DNA of 64,000 nucleotides from Dipteris shenzhenensis (lineage: Eukaryota; Polypodiophyta; Polypodiopsida; Gleicheniales). The stretch lies in assembly GCA_047967505.1 (NCBI GenBank), contig CM106541.1; one strand, given 5' to 3'. The notes beneath the pieces are model-generated. The model worked only from the letters and a program-made list of their open reading frames with translations, was not told the origin of the DNA and made no database searches. The position numbers and the translations under genes are program-made. Within the stretch, counting starts at the first letter, position 1; each line of letters opens with the position of its first letter. This document shows, in pieces, positions 42,722 to 54,440 of this stretch.

Positions 42722-44071
42722 GAAGTGGGTACTCTAAACACTCCCTAGAAGTCGGCACTACAGACTCCAAACCACCCCACACCGCCTGAGATCACCCCAG
42801 CGGAGTCAGCACAGCCGTCTTATGCCCCTTCCCCCATACCGTCTTATGCCCCTTCCCCCATGCCGTCTTATGTCCCTTCTGCCATCCCCTCTTATGCCCC
42901 TTCCCCCATGTCGTTAGGAGGTCCTTCTGTCTCGCAGAGCCGTCGACATACTCCTGTGCCGTCAAGACTTGGTTCTCCAGCTATGAGTGGTCAGTGTAGT
43001 CCCGTGCAGTCTCCAGCTACGAGTGGCCAGCGTACGAGCTCGACATGACACGGTAGTAGGCATAGTAGCAGGGAGAGCGGTGGGGGATGCACGGCACAGT
43101 GCTTTGGGAGGGGTGGCGGTGGGGACGATGATGATTCAGATGATTTAGACGTGCCTTCGGGTGATGGTATGATATTCTATGACATCACTCAGACAGGAGG
43201 CATCTTGATGGATGCGCCGGGGAAGGACATCATGGCCTTCATGCACTCTGTAATTGTTAGCAATTACAGAGATTGCTTTATCCACTTCAAAGACCAGCCA
43301 AAGAGGTTGGCTGATGAGACCCTCGCTACTGAACATTCGCTCTAGGTATCCTAACCCCCCCAATCGCCAGTTCACAGATAAATGGGCCAAGTCAAAGATT
43401 GTTACGATACTTGGCAATAAAAGATCTTCGCTTAAAAGGCAGACACTAGCGGAGCTTGCCAGGCTTGAGGGAGGTCAACCACCAAGGGGCCCGCCCCACA
43501 CCACTCACAAGCGTGAGTGGAAGAAAGCAATGAAGTCAGCGAGAGGGAGGACCCAGTCTACAACACGTGGAGGCACGGAGGATCCAGATGGAGGAATATG
43601 GAAGCGCGCATTTTGAAGCAGGGGGTGTTGAATCATGGGAGGCCCAATTTGTAAGTATCAATCTCAAATTATATTGCTTATGTAGTTTATTAGGAGGTTG
43701 TTTCTTTGTACTAATCCCTCTGCAAAGTGTGTCGTCTTGCAACTTGAGATCGTGGGCAGATACCCTACTCCTGTGGAGACAGCCTACCACCGCCACCATC
43801 GTAGAGGAGATACATGGAGGCACTTCTATGATGACGGGTTCATTACTGAGGAGTAGTATACCCGGACTACTGGAGTGGCCCCCGAGGTATCTGAAAGTAA
43901 TTAAATAATGCCAAAATTATAAATAAAGATTTGATTTTTCATACATTGATATATGTTGTCCCTTGTTTACAGGCCCGTGCACAAGACGATAAGGAAGACG
44001 ATGAAGGAGGCGCAGAAGGGAGCACAGAAGGGAGCGTGGAAGGGAGCAAGGACCTAGAGAACATAGATTAG
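42722..44071 (+). pseudogene. TnpA/PTTA-like gene of CACTA copy 3
   Basis: The better copy of this gene. It opens with Pro-rich repeats (SYAPSPMPSYVPS), a Ser/Gly/Asp linker and a conserved-looking block GMIFYDITQTGG, LMDAPGKDIMAFMHSVI, FKDQPKRLADE. Then come FTDKWAKSKIVTIL and RQTLAELARLEGG, and an exon with MEARRIQMEEYGSAHFEAGG ending WEAQF|GTAAGT (about 43650). An exon HRRGDTWRHFYDDGF follows, and finally an acidic tail (QDDKEDDEGGAEG) ending with a TAG at 44069-44071. A stop at 43046 and a frame change near 43345 break it. Such proteins bind CACTA subterminal repeats and assist Tnp2; that role is inferred from position and resemblance. Confidence 0.65.
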
Positions 44072-44429
44072 TCATAGAAGTAGTGCTAGCTACTCTTTTT
44101 TGTACTTAAAGCCATTGGCTTGGCTTCGTGCCTCTTGTATATACACTCCTCTTATTTTTTGTACTTGAAGCCACATGACGTGGCTTAGCTTCCTTATTTT
44201 TTGTACTTGAAGCCACATGACGTGGCTTAGCTTCGTGCTATATGTATATACAAGCACTTTTTGAGCTTTCAATTTTATTGCGTTTTGGAGTTGTAATGTT
44301 TTATTTGAAATTGTAATTAAAATGCAGTTGGCTGTAAGAATTGAATTACATAATGTGGATATGGGATTCTTGTAACTATATAGCATACACAACATACACA
44401 TCATTCTGTAAATTAAAAAATAAAAAATA

Positions 44430-44692
44430 AAGCGTGTCTATCAGTGCGTCTATATACGCGTCTGTCTGTTCGACAAGCGTCTATTTTTGCGTTTATAAAG
44501 GCGTTTGTAAGCGCGTCTATTTAAGCACCTATGTGTGCATCTATACGCACGTGTGTCTGATATATAGACGCGTTGGTAGATGCGGGTCTCCAGACGCGCA
44601 AATAGATGCACAAATAGACGCGCCCGTAAGTTTTTTATTTAGTTCAGTAAACGCATCTGTGTGCACGTCTATGGGTGCTTTGTCTTGTTGTG
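44430..44692 (-). repeat. Subterminal array and TIR of CACTA copy 3
   Basis: The least decayed of the arrays: repeated (T)CTATA(T/C)(A/G)CGCGTCT(A/G)T-like units keep CGCG more often than in copies 1 and 2, and end in the inverted terminus. The next bases are CTC. Confidence 0.88.
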
Positions 44693-44699
44693 CTCTAGA

Positions 44700-47600
44700 T
44701 CCTCCAATTCCATTATGCCATCATACATTCCATCCTCATCACTACTGTATTGATCATCTTGTTTCTACTCAACATCTTTTAAAGTAATATAATGTTCCTC
44801 CACAAAGGACACCATCCTCTTGTCATTATCCATACCGCAAACAAGTCTTCCACAGTGCAAGGAGGCCTCAATGGTGATACCGCAACCCATCATTAGATCA
44901 AGTACACTCCCACCTAACGGTGTCATGGCTTCTATCAAAGCTACCATGAATAGAGCACTCTTCTCCAACCCACTTGAAAAATTTGTAATGGCCATTGTAT
45001 GACAAAAGATTGTACCACAATGCAAATTTCAACAATTCACAATGCGAAATGTACCATGACAAAAAGTGCCATCGCCATACACTTGTCGAGTAGAAGCACG
45101 CAGAAAGTGAAGAAGACAATCACGTGACAAATCAAAAATGGATAACCATCAACACATTGCTTGATTGCAAATGGAATGTATCCCTTCCTATGGTACACGA
45201 ACATCATCAATACATGCATTCGCACATTATACAAGTTTAAGGTGAGTGGAAAAATTATCCAAGACAAACACAATCTCAAAATCATCTTACCTAAAGGAAT
45301 CACACCTATATCATGCTCCAACATTAACTACACAACAATCAATCAAAATAAAGATTGTCATTGATCCATGGACAATGCCTTTTCAAATAAAAGTCCAAAG
45401 AAGTACCTCCCTCCCATAAGAAGTTCCTTTAGTCAATCCCACAGGTTCATCCAAGTAGATGCTAATTTGCAATGTCATCTCATGGTTCTTCATGAGGGCA
45501 TCTACATGAACTTGCCTACGAAGACTCTTTGTGTGGAAAATAACAATATGGCCACTATCATAAACAACCAAGTCTGCAATAGCAAAACCATCATCCACAA
45601 GTTGAGGCTTGACCTCATTCCAACTCGGTATAGACTCCCCAAAGCCTGGTAAAATCTGTCTAGTTGGAAGGTCTAGAACAATAAGGTCTACACCCCATAG
45701 CCTCGACTTGCCCCGCACATTTCCTAGTTTTTATTGCTTGGAAATGAAAAAGTCCTTCAAGCTCTAAATGCTGCATTGGCGGGTTTTTGTTGAAGATATT
45801 TGGATATTTCTTGCACATCACCTTGGATAATCTTTGCATTTTTTATAGAGAAAGGCTTGTTTCTAATATCAAAGTGCTTCTCTTGTGTATCATATAATAT
45901 AACAAAGTAAAATAATCAATAAAGTACTCAAGTACTGCAAGAGCTATCAAACCAAGAATGAAATCTTTTTTCCAAATTGTAGAATGAAAGCATTCCTCAA
46001 AAATCTACATAATATGTAATCATTCCTCTAAATTTTAAATAAACACCCAATTAGAAATAAAACATACCTTTCTCTGATGCATCTTCATGCTTTTCAATAT
46101 TTCTTTGTCTCTTTGCTTTCCTAGATGGAAATGGGTCATAACATGGCTCCACATGTGCAATATTCTTGTCATGAATAGGTGTTGTTAAATTTCTTGGCAA
46201 GTCATTATTGTGAGCAAGCTGGTGTAGCTCTTTTTCACATTCACGGCCTTCACCTACCTCATAATCAATCCATCAAGGACAGTTCTCAATCTCCCATTTT
46301 GATAGACTACCTAGTATATCAAGATTTCCCAGAATTGACAAGGATCCATGTCAGTAAGTAAAGCATTTTAAGATTTCCACAAATAATCACATCCACTTAT
46401 GCATACCTTTCTTTGAGTACATGGTTGCAGATGTGTCTTCAATGTTCTTCCAAGTTTGCATAACATATGGATGTTTGGGTACTATTCCCTTGTCCAACAT
46501 CATAGACACATACCTACACTTGACATAAATTTATAAGAATATTGAAACATTTAAAAATGAAAAGTATAAAATTAAAATACCATTACCTGTAAACCACTCG
46601 CATGGCACACTTGATGATCTCATATTGTTTTTCCCCTGTTTTTGGGTTGGATTGCATTTTTTATTCAAATGTTTTGAAAATCTTGTGTCTATCTGCTTCT
46701 CGAAAAGACTCCAAGACATACTTAGGCAAGGACATATCTCCATGCGAGGACAAGAAAGGGTATATCTAGGCCAAAGTTTGCAATAAGTTCTCTGCCTCTC
46801 TCTCTCTATCAAACAGCCATGTCTCCTTTGCTATCCATGATCAAATTTCACCCTTGTTAGAAATAGGAATTGCAAATGAACTTCAAACTGCAGCTCCCTC
46901 ACTCAACTTTATCAAACATTGCACTCTCATCTCATTGGGTATTTGTGCATTTCTAAGGAGGTCCAATTTCTCAACACCAATCTTAACACCTCCTCCCTTG
47001 GTAGTCACCAATTTAAACCACTCATCTCCCAATTTGGGATTGACAATACCCAACCATTTATTCATTTTGTTCTCCCATCGTCTTCTAACAAGAAACTCAG
47101 GATCTGTAGGCTTTTCCTACAATAGCAATAAGGCAAAATTTAACAGAATGATAGAAGAAAAGTATATATATATATATAAGTTACACAATTTCTAAATTTA
47201 GGAAAGATTCTAAAATATTAACAAACCTTGTTCTTCGATGCCTCTTCCTTGCCAACCTTGGCCCCGCTCTATCTCAATCTCATGTTTAATTGTGGACTTT
47301 TCATTGAGAATCATATATAAAGCAACAAAATAATTTACACTTTAGTAGGTGAAACAATTTAAGAATCTAAACTAATAATAAAATCAACCAATAATTACAT
47401 AAGTACCTGAAACATCATCTTAGCCAAAACAAACCTTGTAAGAGGATACCATGCCTCCTCTCCACCATGTTTCTTCTCTTTCTCCTTTTTTCTTTGCTCA
47501 TGCACAACTTCTATGTCATTGCGTGAGAGTTTACTTGTGAAATACTTCATGTCACATTCACAAAGTTTTCTCAAACAAAAGAGTTTATCTTTGAAGGTGG

Positions 47601-48302
47601 TTTTCACCACACCAACATCATTCAACCTGTCACAACACATAGAAAACTTATAAGATATTCTCAAAAAAGATGTCAAAAGAAAAAAAATATGTATATATTA
47701 TTGAAGACTTATCACAAAGGCTATGAATAAATTACATACTCATTAATTCAATTGAGTGCTCCAATTAGGCAAACCTCATCGTCTCTGTTTGGGGCAACGA
47801 AGGAAGCCCAAACAATCACATGCATCCTCTTGTCAAAAGAAAAATTTTCATCTATCTCCTTTGTCCATCTTGCAAGTCTATGATTACCATCCCAGCAAAT
47901 GAACATCTTACCACTGAGGTCACTCCACTCATCATTGCTTTGGACCTCTCTTTCAAATTCATCTTTTGCTTCTTTCCATATTGGATCCCATCTTGTCATC
48001 CTCTATAACTAAAATATGAGCCTCATCCATTGTTTGCATAGCCAAAATAAAGCTACCCTTCTCTTCAATATAGCCATCCTTTCTCAATGTGAAACCCATC
48101 TCTTTTGATTGTTTACCCACAGTTCTTATTTTTGTATTTAATTCAATACGACACAAGGGAATCTTAGGAGGAAGAGTTCTCCTAAAACTCTTATTCTCTC
48201 CAATGTGCTCTGAAGAATCTCTTGTGAAAACTCAATTGGCACAATGAGTTCTTCATCATCTTTCTCTTGCTCCTCAATTTTATTCGATTTTGCCTTCACC
48301 AT
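44700..48302 (-). pseudogene. Multi-exon ParB-like / N6-N4 amino-methyltransferase-like gene
   Basis: Minus-strand gene. From ATG at 48302 (VKAKSNKIEEQEKDD, acidic) it passes frameshifts near 48190 and 47990 into a ParB-like segment: WDPIWKEAKDEFE, then FICWDGNHRLARW (47874-47905), the 'DGNHRL' loop of ParB/sulfiredoxin folds, and MHVIVWASFVAP. Introns follow with good signals (GTATGT near 47740; TGTGACAG at 47627; CAG|GTACTT at 47407). Exons at 47115-46587, 46517-46403 and about 46380-46067 have no known domain. An exon at 45720-45408 has VDLIVLDLPT (45662-45688), fitting methyltransferase motif IV, then GHIVIFHTKSL. The last part has GGSVLDLMMGCGITIEASL (44879-44908, motif I) and GMDNDKR. 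Motif IV before motif I is the beta-class order (PF01555-like). Several in-frame stops (for example TGA after EGAAV) and degenerate motif IV mean it is inactive. CACTA copy 3 interrupts its acidic C-terminus. Confidence 0.6.
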
Positions 48303-48506
48303 AAAACTATTAATAATGCATAGATTAGCTGGATATATGCACATTTTGCAATAATAAAAAATTTCTAGAATAATGACCACATTAACTTGTTTCTTGCCAA
48401 AGGAAAGGTTAAGACAGCCAACTATCTTGCCAAAATGAAAAGAAATTATGATCCACGTTTTCAAAAATAGTGAATGCTACTTATAGAGAGTAAGTCTGTA
48501 TTTTCA

Positions 48507-49066
48507 AGCTCGGCACCGAGCCCTATTTTTTAGATCAAAATTATACAATGCAGCTGAATAGAAAGTCAACCCAATGCACATTTAGCCCCTTTGACAAGTT
48601 TTGTGCAACATATGGTAACTTGTATCATCTACAAGGGCACCCCAACCGAACCAAAAAAAGCAAGGCTCGGCGTCGTCGAGCCCTGCTTTCTAGGAGAGCT
48701 TGGTAGTGAGCAAAGTTGTCAATGAGCGATCGTGTTTGCAACTCAGAAGGGAAATGAAGGGATGGAGATAAGAGATACCAAGGCATGGATGAAAGGGAAA
48801 CGAAGGCAAAAAGCAGGGCTCGGCGCCGAGCCCTATGTTCCATGATAGAATGGCAGCAAAGTCTTGAGAGTCTAAGAGATAATTGTAGCATACCTGGAAT
48901 GATCAAGGGCTATCGGAAATCACACCTCGTAGCTTGTTCTTCCTTCCACACCTTATAAGCCTACGATACACTCAACGTAGAAACCTGCAATCCACATTAG
49001 AACAAAGAATGAAGGAGCACAAAATATTTGAGGAGACCTAGAAAGCAGGGCTCGGCGCCGAGCCCT
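48507..49066. repeat. Four copies of a 20-bp GC-rich palindrome
   Basis: AGGGCTCGGCGCCGAGCCCT is a perfect palindrome at 48815-48834 and 49047-49066. Decayed copies are at 48507-48523 (CTCGGCACCGAG) and about 48663-48684 (CTCGGCGTCGTCGAG). A segment like TTNNANGA(G/C)AGCTTGGTA follows three of them. Spacing is about 155-235 bp. They lie between the start of the methyltransferase-like gene (minus) and the MULE gene (plus), in an otherwise unremarkable region. Confidence 0.88.
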
Positions 49067-49299
49067 ATATTACAAGACAGCTTGGTACGAAGGAGAGACT
49101 TGGCTAGGAGGGGTAGCTTGAACGAATAGTTACATGAACGAACTGAGACGAGCTTGCATGCCCTTGGGGTGGAGGAGTGAACACGCCTGTGAATGGCCAG
49201 ATACGTAGGAGAGCTGCTACAGGGTGCGAGATGGGGATGGAATCGTGAAGGGCTGAGAGACCCAGGTCGCAAATGGAAGAAGAAAATGGGCAGAGGTGG

Positions 49300-49700
49300 G
49301 CATTGCGACCTGGGAGGAGGCAGAGATGATGAGGGGAGAGGTTTTCGTTGAGAGACGGAGAGGTTGGCGTTGAGACGATGGCTTGAGACGGAGAGGTGGG
49401 CATTGAGACGACGGAGTTTTGGATGTGGCAGAGGTTTTGAATGGTTATCCCTAATGTGTGGCAGAGTTTTGGATGCGGCAGAGTTACGACGCGGGAGCTG
49501 GTGGGCAGGAGGTGAACGACGTGAACGACACGGGAGTTGGTGGGCGAGCAGAGACTTTTATGAGCAACAGATTATGCGAGCAGATTTTGTGAACAGGGGA
49601 AGATTCTGTGGGCATCATCGGACATCCGGACTGTGAGACAAGGAACCGTGAGACGAAGGCACAGGAGGCCGGACTGTCAGTGTCCAATAACGTAAAGAAG
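49300..49700 (+). repeat. Degenerate GAGACGGAGAGG / GTGGCAGAGTTTTGGAT minisatellite
   Basis: Short direct repeats (GAGACGGAGAGGT(T/G)GG, TTTTGGATG(T/C)GGCAGAG, ACGGGAGTTGGTGGGC) within a GC-rich stretch; no domain in its open frames. 49700-50240 shows nothing recognisable apart from A-rich, TAGCAAC/TAGCA(A)-containing sequence. Confidence 0.55.
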
Positions 49701-50244
49701 TTGCTGCTCCTTCATCCTAAAGAGATATTTAGAAGGCTAATGCTCACAAAAGAAAAGAGCCTGCTCATATCTTACTAAAATTTGTGTTCTGTGCTCTGTG
49801 AATGCTTGGGAAACTGGAGTTTTTAGGAGGGAGCAGTCGAAGCAATACTGCGAGCTAGCGAAGCAAAATAGCAATATAGTACTACAAGCTACCACAAGAC
49901 TCAACAATAAGCATGGAATGCAGCTCTAGTAGACTAACTTTCCGACGCAAGTGGCATGGAATGCGACAGATAGCTAGCAAGGTACCTTAGCGGTGACACT
50001 ACAAGAAAAGTAGCAACAAAGCATAAATAGTTGCAAGCCATTGTATAAGCACAAGGCAAAGTTGGCAGCAAGCTAGGCAAAGGTTGCAATGGATGCACCA
50101 CCTTGAGCACAATAACTTAAAGAGTAGCATAAAGTTTTGAAGCAAGAATAGGGCAGGAGAAGTAGCATCGCAGAACAAAGTGACTAAAACAATGGCAAGC
50201 ATAAGCTTGAGACAGTTCCTGTTTTGCTTCTCACCGATGGAACC

Positions 50245-51154
50245 ATGGCGTATGACCTTGATGCAGACTATGGTATCTTCATAAAAATCTTGGAGGCTAG
50301 TAAAGAGAATGCTACTGGAGACACACTGAGAGACGACAATGTCATGGCAGGTCAAACAAGTACACCCGACGACATCCCATTGCACAAAGTTAATGCAAAT
50401 AAGAAGGGATTTTCAATGTGTGAAAATGCCAGTTTGAGAGAGAAGGTTATAAGAGTTGCACCAATGTCTGTTATTGCTAAATACATACAGCAAGTTGATG
50501 AGCATCACCATGTCGAAGATTTACCTTCTTACTACAATGGGAATGTCATCTTTGAGTTTCCTCCTGTAGATGTAAATATGATCGGAATGGATGGGATGCT
50601 ACAGTTATATGATCCACACAATTGGTCAAGAACCAACCCCACTTCTTGCAGCATTGAAGAAAATTGCAAAGGTTAGAGTCAGTCATTGCGGTGGGTCTTT
50701 TGAATGCATCAATCCATTGTGTGGTTACCTCCTACGACACAATAGATCAAATATTCATGAGTGGAGAGGTAGAATCATAAATGTGCATGAGATAGGAAAA
50801 ATTAATGCTGAGTACGGTAGTCTTGAATGTTTGCATTGTCAAGAACAACCACCTTGTGTGTCTCGATGTTCTGCAAAAATTTATTATTGTGAGCCAGAAG
50901 ATGTAGGTTTCACAAGGTTGGCAGTACATGTTGGATACCATGATCATCCTATTTGTCTTGTTGAAAGTAGACAACAATTAGAAAAAGCACGCAAAATGGT
51001 GCATGAGAAAGTGTTGCATATGAGAAACGTTGGTGCAAGAAGAGTAAAGAAAGAATTGGCCAAGGAAATCGTTTCAAATAATCTTTTATCTATAACTAAG
51101 GTTCCTACTGTGTCCACTGCAAGGTCAATGGACATGTGGGAAAACCTCCTTTAA
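50245..51154 (+). pseudogene. MULE transposase, N-terminal zinc-cluster region
   Basis: ATG at 50245 sits in a perfect ACCATGG context (earlier in-frame codons are open, so an upstream exon is possible). The first frame, to 50674, is an acidic N-terminus ending LYDPHNW. The frame then shifts to 50670-51154, which carries a Cys/His cluster: SHCGGSFECINPLCGYLLRH, HEWRG, LECLHCQEQPPC, CSAKIYYCEP and AVHVGYHDHPI. The 'C.A.IYY ... HlGyHdHP' layout recalls WRKY-GCM1 type zinc domains found at the N-terminus of Mutator-like transposases. It ends KVPTVSTARSMDMW before a stop and probable intron at 51155-51335. Confidence 0.6.
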
Positions 51155-51335
51155 CAACTCCAAGCTACCACCAACCAAGGAGGTTAGTCTTACTTTCTTT
51201 TGCAAAAAATATTTTGACTTTTTGGCATTTGGAAAATTTGAACGACTATTGGAATAGATGTCATGCTTAGGTTCCAAAGATGGATACAAGAGGCACTATC
51301 GTCACTACAACCACGATGAGATTCATTAGATTGTA

Positions 51336-52150
51336 TTATTTACTTGAAACAACATGTAAAATATGAGTTTTTTCAAGGGTGTTCGTTTCCTGGTCAGTCC
51401 ATGGATGAATCTCAACCTTGCTATTTGATGAAAATGTCAAGTAAGGGTAGAGGTTCAGGAATTGATCTTGTGAAAAAGATGCATCCTGGTGGTGACCTTG
51501 AAAAGGCTTGGGTGCATTTTGATCATGTTCGAAGAGTGCGTGGTCGGACAACAATGGAAGCTCATGTCTATGATCCCAAGTATAACTAAATAGTTGTAAG
51601 TTATGCATTTGTGTAGTACATTATGAAAAGAATTTTTGTGTGAAATTTTAAAGACAATGAGAACTTGGTACTGTAGCGTCTGGGAACTATTGACCATTGC
51701 CACTTGTGAGTTTAAGAAGGAGAATGTAGAGGCTCAAGTTCTATTCTGGAGAATGATAAATGAGATTATGAGAAAATGGGGATTTGATGAAGCCAAGTTC
51801 TTTGGGTTTATGGTGGCTGATGAGGCCTAAGCGAATTGGCGAGCAATTCGCATTGTCTATAATGGTGGGCCAGAAAATGTTATGGAAGGACGAGAGTGGT
51901 CATGTATTTTCCATTAGGAACAAGGTCTCCAAAGGATAACTAACAAATACATATATCAAAGGTTTAGAGAAGCCCACTTACAGCTATGCAGAGCATGGAG
52001 AGATGCAGAAACCAAGGAAGCTGTACAAGAGCAATCATGAATCATTAGAACATGGTGGAGAAATAACCATGCAAGTTCAAATGACATTCCATTCTTGGAT
52101 CAATGGATGTCATGGTGGGAGGACAAGATCACTCATTAGGGTAACTTCAT
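51336..52150 (+). pseudogene. MULE transposase catalytic region
   Basis: It reads VKYEFFQGCSFPGQ, then AWVHFDHVRRVRGRTTMEAHVYDPKYN (first aspartate of an RNase H-like fold), CEFKKENVEAQVLFW, GFMVADEA followed by a stop and ANWRAIRIVYNGG (second acidic block), MEGRERS, FH-EQGL and REAHLQLCRAW, WWRNNHASS, WMSWWEDKI. The order matches a plant MULE transposase family with DHVRR...T...HVYDP and ADSAQANW-like blocks. Stops at 51587, 51828, 51916, 52037 and 52136 show decay. Confidence 0.65.
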
Positions 52151-52259
52151 GGTTCAGGCAAGTGTTGTAACTTTGATTAAAGATTATCATTAGTGACTTG
52201 ATTAAAATTGAAATTTTGTTATGTCAAAGAAAATTCTTTATTGATTGGAACTTATTTGT

Positions 52260-53700
52260 AGATCATGGATGCAGAGTCACTTGCTAATACTCCACAGACA
52301 AACTTGGTAGAGTAAAAGCATGGAAGTTGGTTGGCATCATAAGGTTATATAAGGCAAATCTCATTATATGACTTGACAACTGCATTGCTACAAATTGCAA
52401 GGTGTCAGCAACATGCACAAGGATTGCATATCGGATCGGGTCCTTCTTTGGAGAACTTGCTTCACTGCATAGGCCATACAAGATCAACTTACATTAGCCC
52501 TCAACAAGTAGCTAGAGTTGCAAAATCAGAAGTGAGTGTAGCTAGGATACACAGTGATCAACAACATCTCCAAGGAGATGTGGAGAGTGTTCGACGAAAG
52601 AAAAGGCTAGGAGAGCCCTCAGGCATCAATGACTCTCACCACCATGATTTCGAATCTGTGGTTCAAGCTAGGAGAGGCTCACATGCACCTATTGGAAGAG
52701 TACTAGAATTTGAAGAGAGTCTAGACATGCCTCCATCAACCCCCCATGTCCAAACAATGAAACAAGACCATGACACATGTGTTCAGGCATAAGAAAAAGA
52801 AATTCATGATGTTTGTTGGGCCATTCGTAGGGTGGAGCAAGGCAACAAGGTGTGTTGCCAATCATGGCTTTCAAGTTTGGATCGTAAGTGTGGAAAACTA
52901 ATTAATGAGAATAGCATACAAGAAAATCCTGCCCCTTGCTTCAAGGATAGAATAAACCACATCCATGGTCAAAGAGAGCAGTTTTTTTGGTTCTGTGGGG
53001 ATGATGTGACACATGCATGGTCACCAAGTAAAAATATTATTGGTGCTCCAACAGCCCCTAAACAATGGCAAGTGCAAATGGGAGTCAGTTTGACAAGTCT
53101 AGAAATACGAAAGCTACAAAGATTTGGTTTTATTCTAGATGTTTCTAAGATTTTGGGCAACATTGCTACAAATGACACAATATCTAGTGGGGATCAAACA
53201 CCAAACCTCTCAGAAAACATAACTCTTGCAAGTAGTCGTCGTAAGATGAAGCATAGGACAAGCATCTCAAAAGCAGCTACAAAATGCATTGATCACTCTA
53301 TACACATGGCAACTATTGTGACCCCAGGAATGGTGCGGAATGTGAATGAAGATGAAGAGTTTGTGGTTGAGAGCTTTAAATTTGATCCTATGGGGAAGAC
53401 ATATATAGTACGCATTTGCAATGAACCATTATGCACTTGCAATGACTTCAACCAACATGCATCACAGGGCACATTTGTTCCATGCAAGCATATGTATGTC
53501 ATTTACCTTTGCATCTTGGTCCAAAACATGGATGACAATCCACCAGCCTAGACTCACTGCTTTAGAGATCTACCAACAGAGCTGTTGACTTCTCCTAGAG
53601 TCTACATCAACCATAAAAGAATGTAGATTCAAGAGGCAACTTGGGGCCGCATTCCATCTGTTGCAAATTTTGTCTTCAATAGAGAATCTTTCATATTTTT
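52260..53700 (+). pseudogene. MULE transposase C-terminal region with SWIM zinc finger
   Basis: Two long frames (52373-52792 and 52832-53551, separated by one stop) continue the gene. They hold a Gln/His/Ser-rich linker, QREQFFWFCGDD, KQWQVQMG and then a SWIM finger: FKFDPMGKTYIVRI, CTCNDFNQ and PCKHMYVIYL (CxC...CxH), typical of MULE/FAR1-like transposases. A short tail ends near 53700 with TWGRIPSVANFVF. The element's terminal inverted repeats were not found, so its borders remain open. Confidence 0.75.
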
Positions 53701-54125
53701 GGATATTTGATAGAGTTTATAGTAGTTTTAGTTTTGACCTAAAGACATTCTATCATAAGCCATTTGGTATGTATTTTGTGCTTGTGGTGCAATTTCCCTA
53801 AATAAATTCAAATTTTGCATTGAACTTCACTATTTTGTATATCTTTTACTTCAAATAGAATTTAGAACATGTACCACTTTCTTTGCACTATACTGTATAT
53901 GCTTGTCCCCTTTTCAACATACTTTATTTACTCAAAACAATTGTCAATTCTTTTGCTATATATACTAAGCTATTTTGTATTTCTTTTTTAGATGTGAGAT
54001 GCTAGTAGAAACATGTAACGATTTCTCTTGAATGATAATAGGAACCCTAACACTATAGAGAAAAACTCAAAAACTCTACATGAAAAAACTCACCAAATAG
54101 AATCTACCTTTTGTAGACATATGGA
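53700..54125. other. AT-rich stretch, no gene seen
   Basis: Between the MULE gene and the DUF7869-like fragment; AT-rich, no repeat or gene recognised. TATATATACTAA near 53955 could be incidental. Confidence 0.5.
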
Positions 54126-54440
54126 TTGATTCCGCATCTACATGATAGCAATCAAGTTGTAACATTCGTTATGAAGGCAATTCACAGTGTACATGTAGAA
54201 AAAGGTCACCTACCAGCAACTTTGAGAGTACAAGCAAAAAATTGCAAACGAGAGAATAAGAATGTACTCTTCTTTGCATTTTGCTCAATGCTAATCACTC
54301 ATAGAATCTTCAATGAGATTAAAGTTGGGTTTTTGTTGGTTGGGCACAGACATGAGGATATCGATCAAGTATTTAGCACGGTTTCAAGAGAACTAAAACA
54401 TAAGGACATGGAGACGATGGATGACTTGATAAGAAAATGT
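54126..54440 (+). pseudogene. DUF7869-like fragment (copy B)
   Basis: An open stretch reading MKAIHSVHVEKGHLP, then NCKRENKNVLFFAFCSML (the usual 'DNcgreNKNryv' block), IFNEIKVGFLLVGHRHEDIDQVFS and LKHKDMETMDDLI. One frame over about 105 codons, better preserved than copy A. It is cut at 54440 by GC-rich palindromic sequence. DUF7869 proteins look like RNase H-type transposase relatives, but their function is not established. Confidence 0.65.

Larger units (their letters stand above)
41690..44692 (-). mobile_element. CACTA copy 3, internally deleted, inverse orientation
   Basis: The right end reads GGGTGCTTTGTCTTGTTGTG, the exact inverse of the family terminus, preceded by the ATAGA(C/T)G array (44430-44672). 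Reading leftward come the TnpA-like gene (42722-44071) and then, after an abrupt junction near 42721, tnp2 sequence (42720-41690). Everything between the TnpA N-terminus and the DFPGYGE region of tnp2 is missing. The left terminus was not found; similarity ends near 41690. The element lies in the 3' coding end of the methyltransferase-like pseudogene: acidic coding sequence (SSDEDGMYDGIMELEDLE) runs right up to the terminus. Confidence 0.88.

Noticed and set aside
24792-44692. One 20-kb CACTA element bounded by the ends at 24792 and 44692
   Set aside because: Both ends are the TnpA-side end in opposite orientation, the flanking triplets (TTT and CTC) differ, and each has its own gene remnants, so they are two separate truncated copies.
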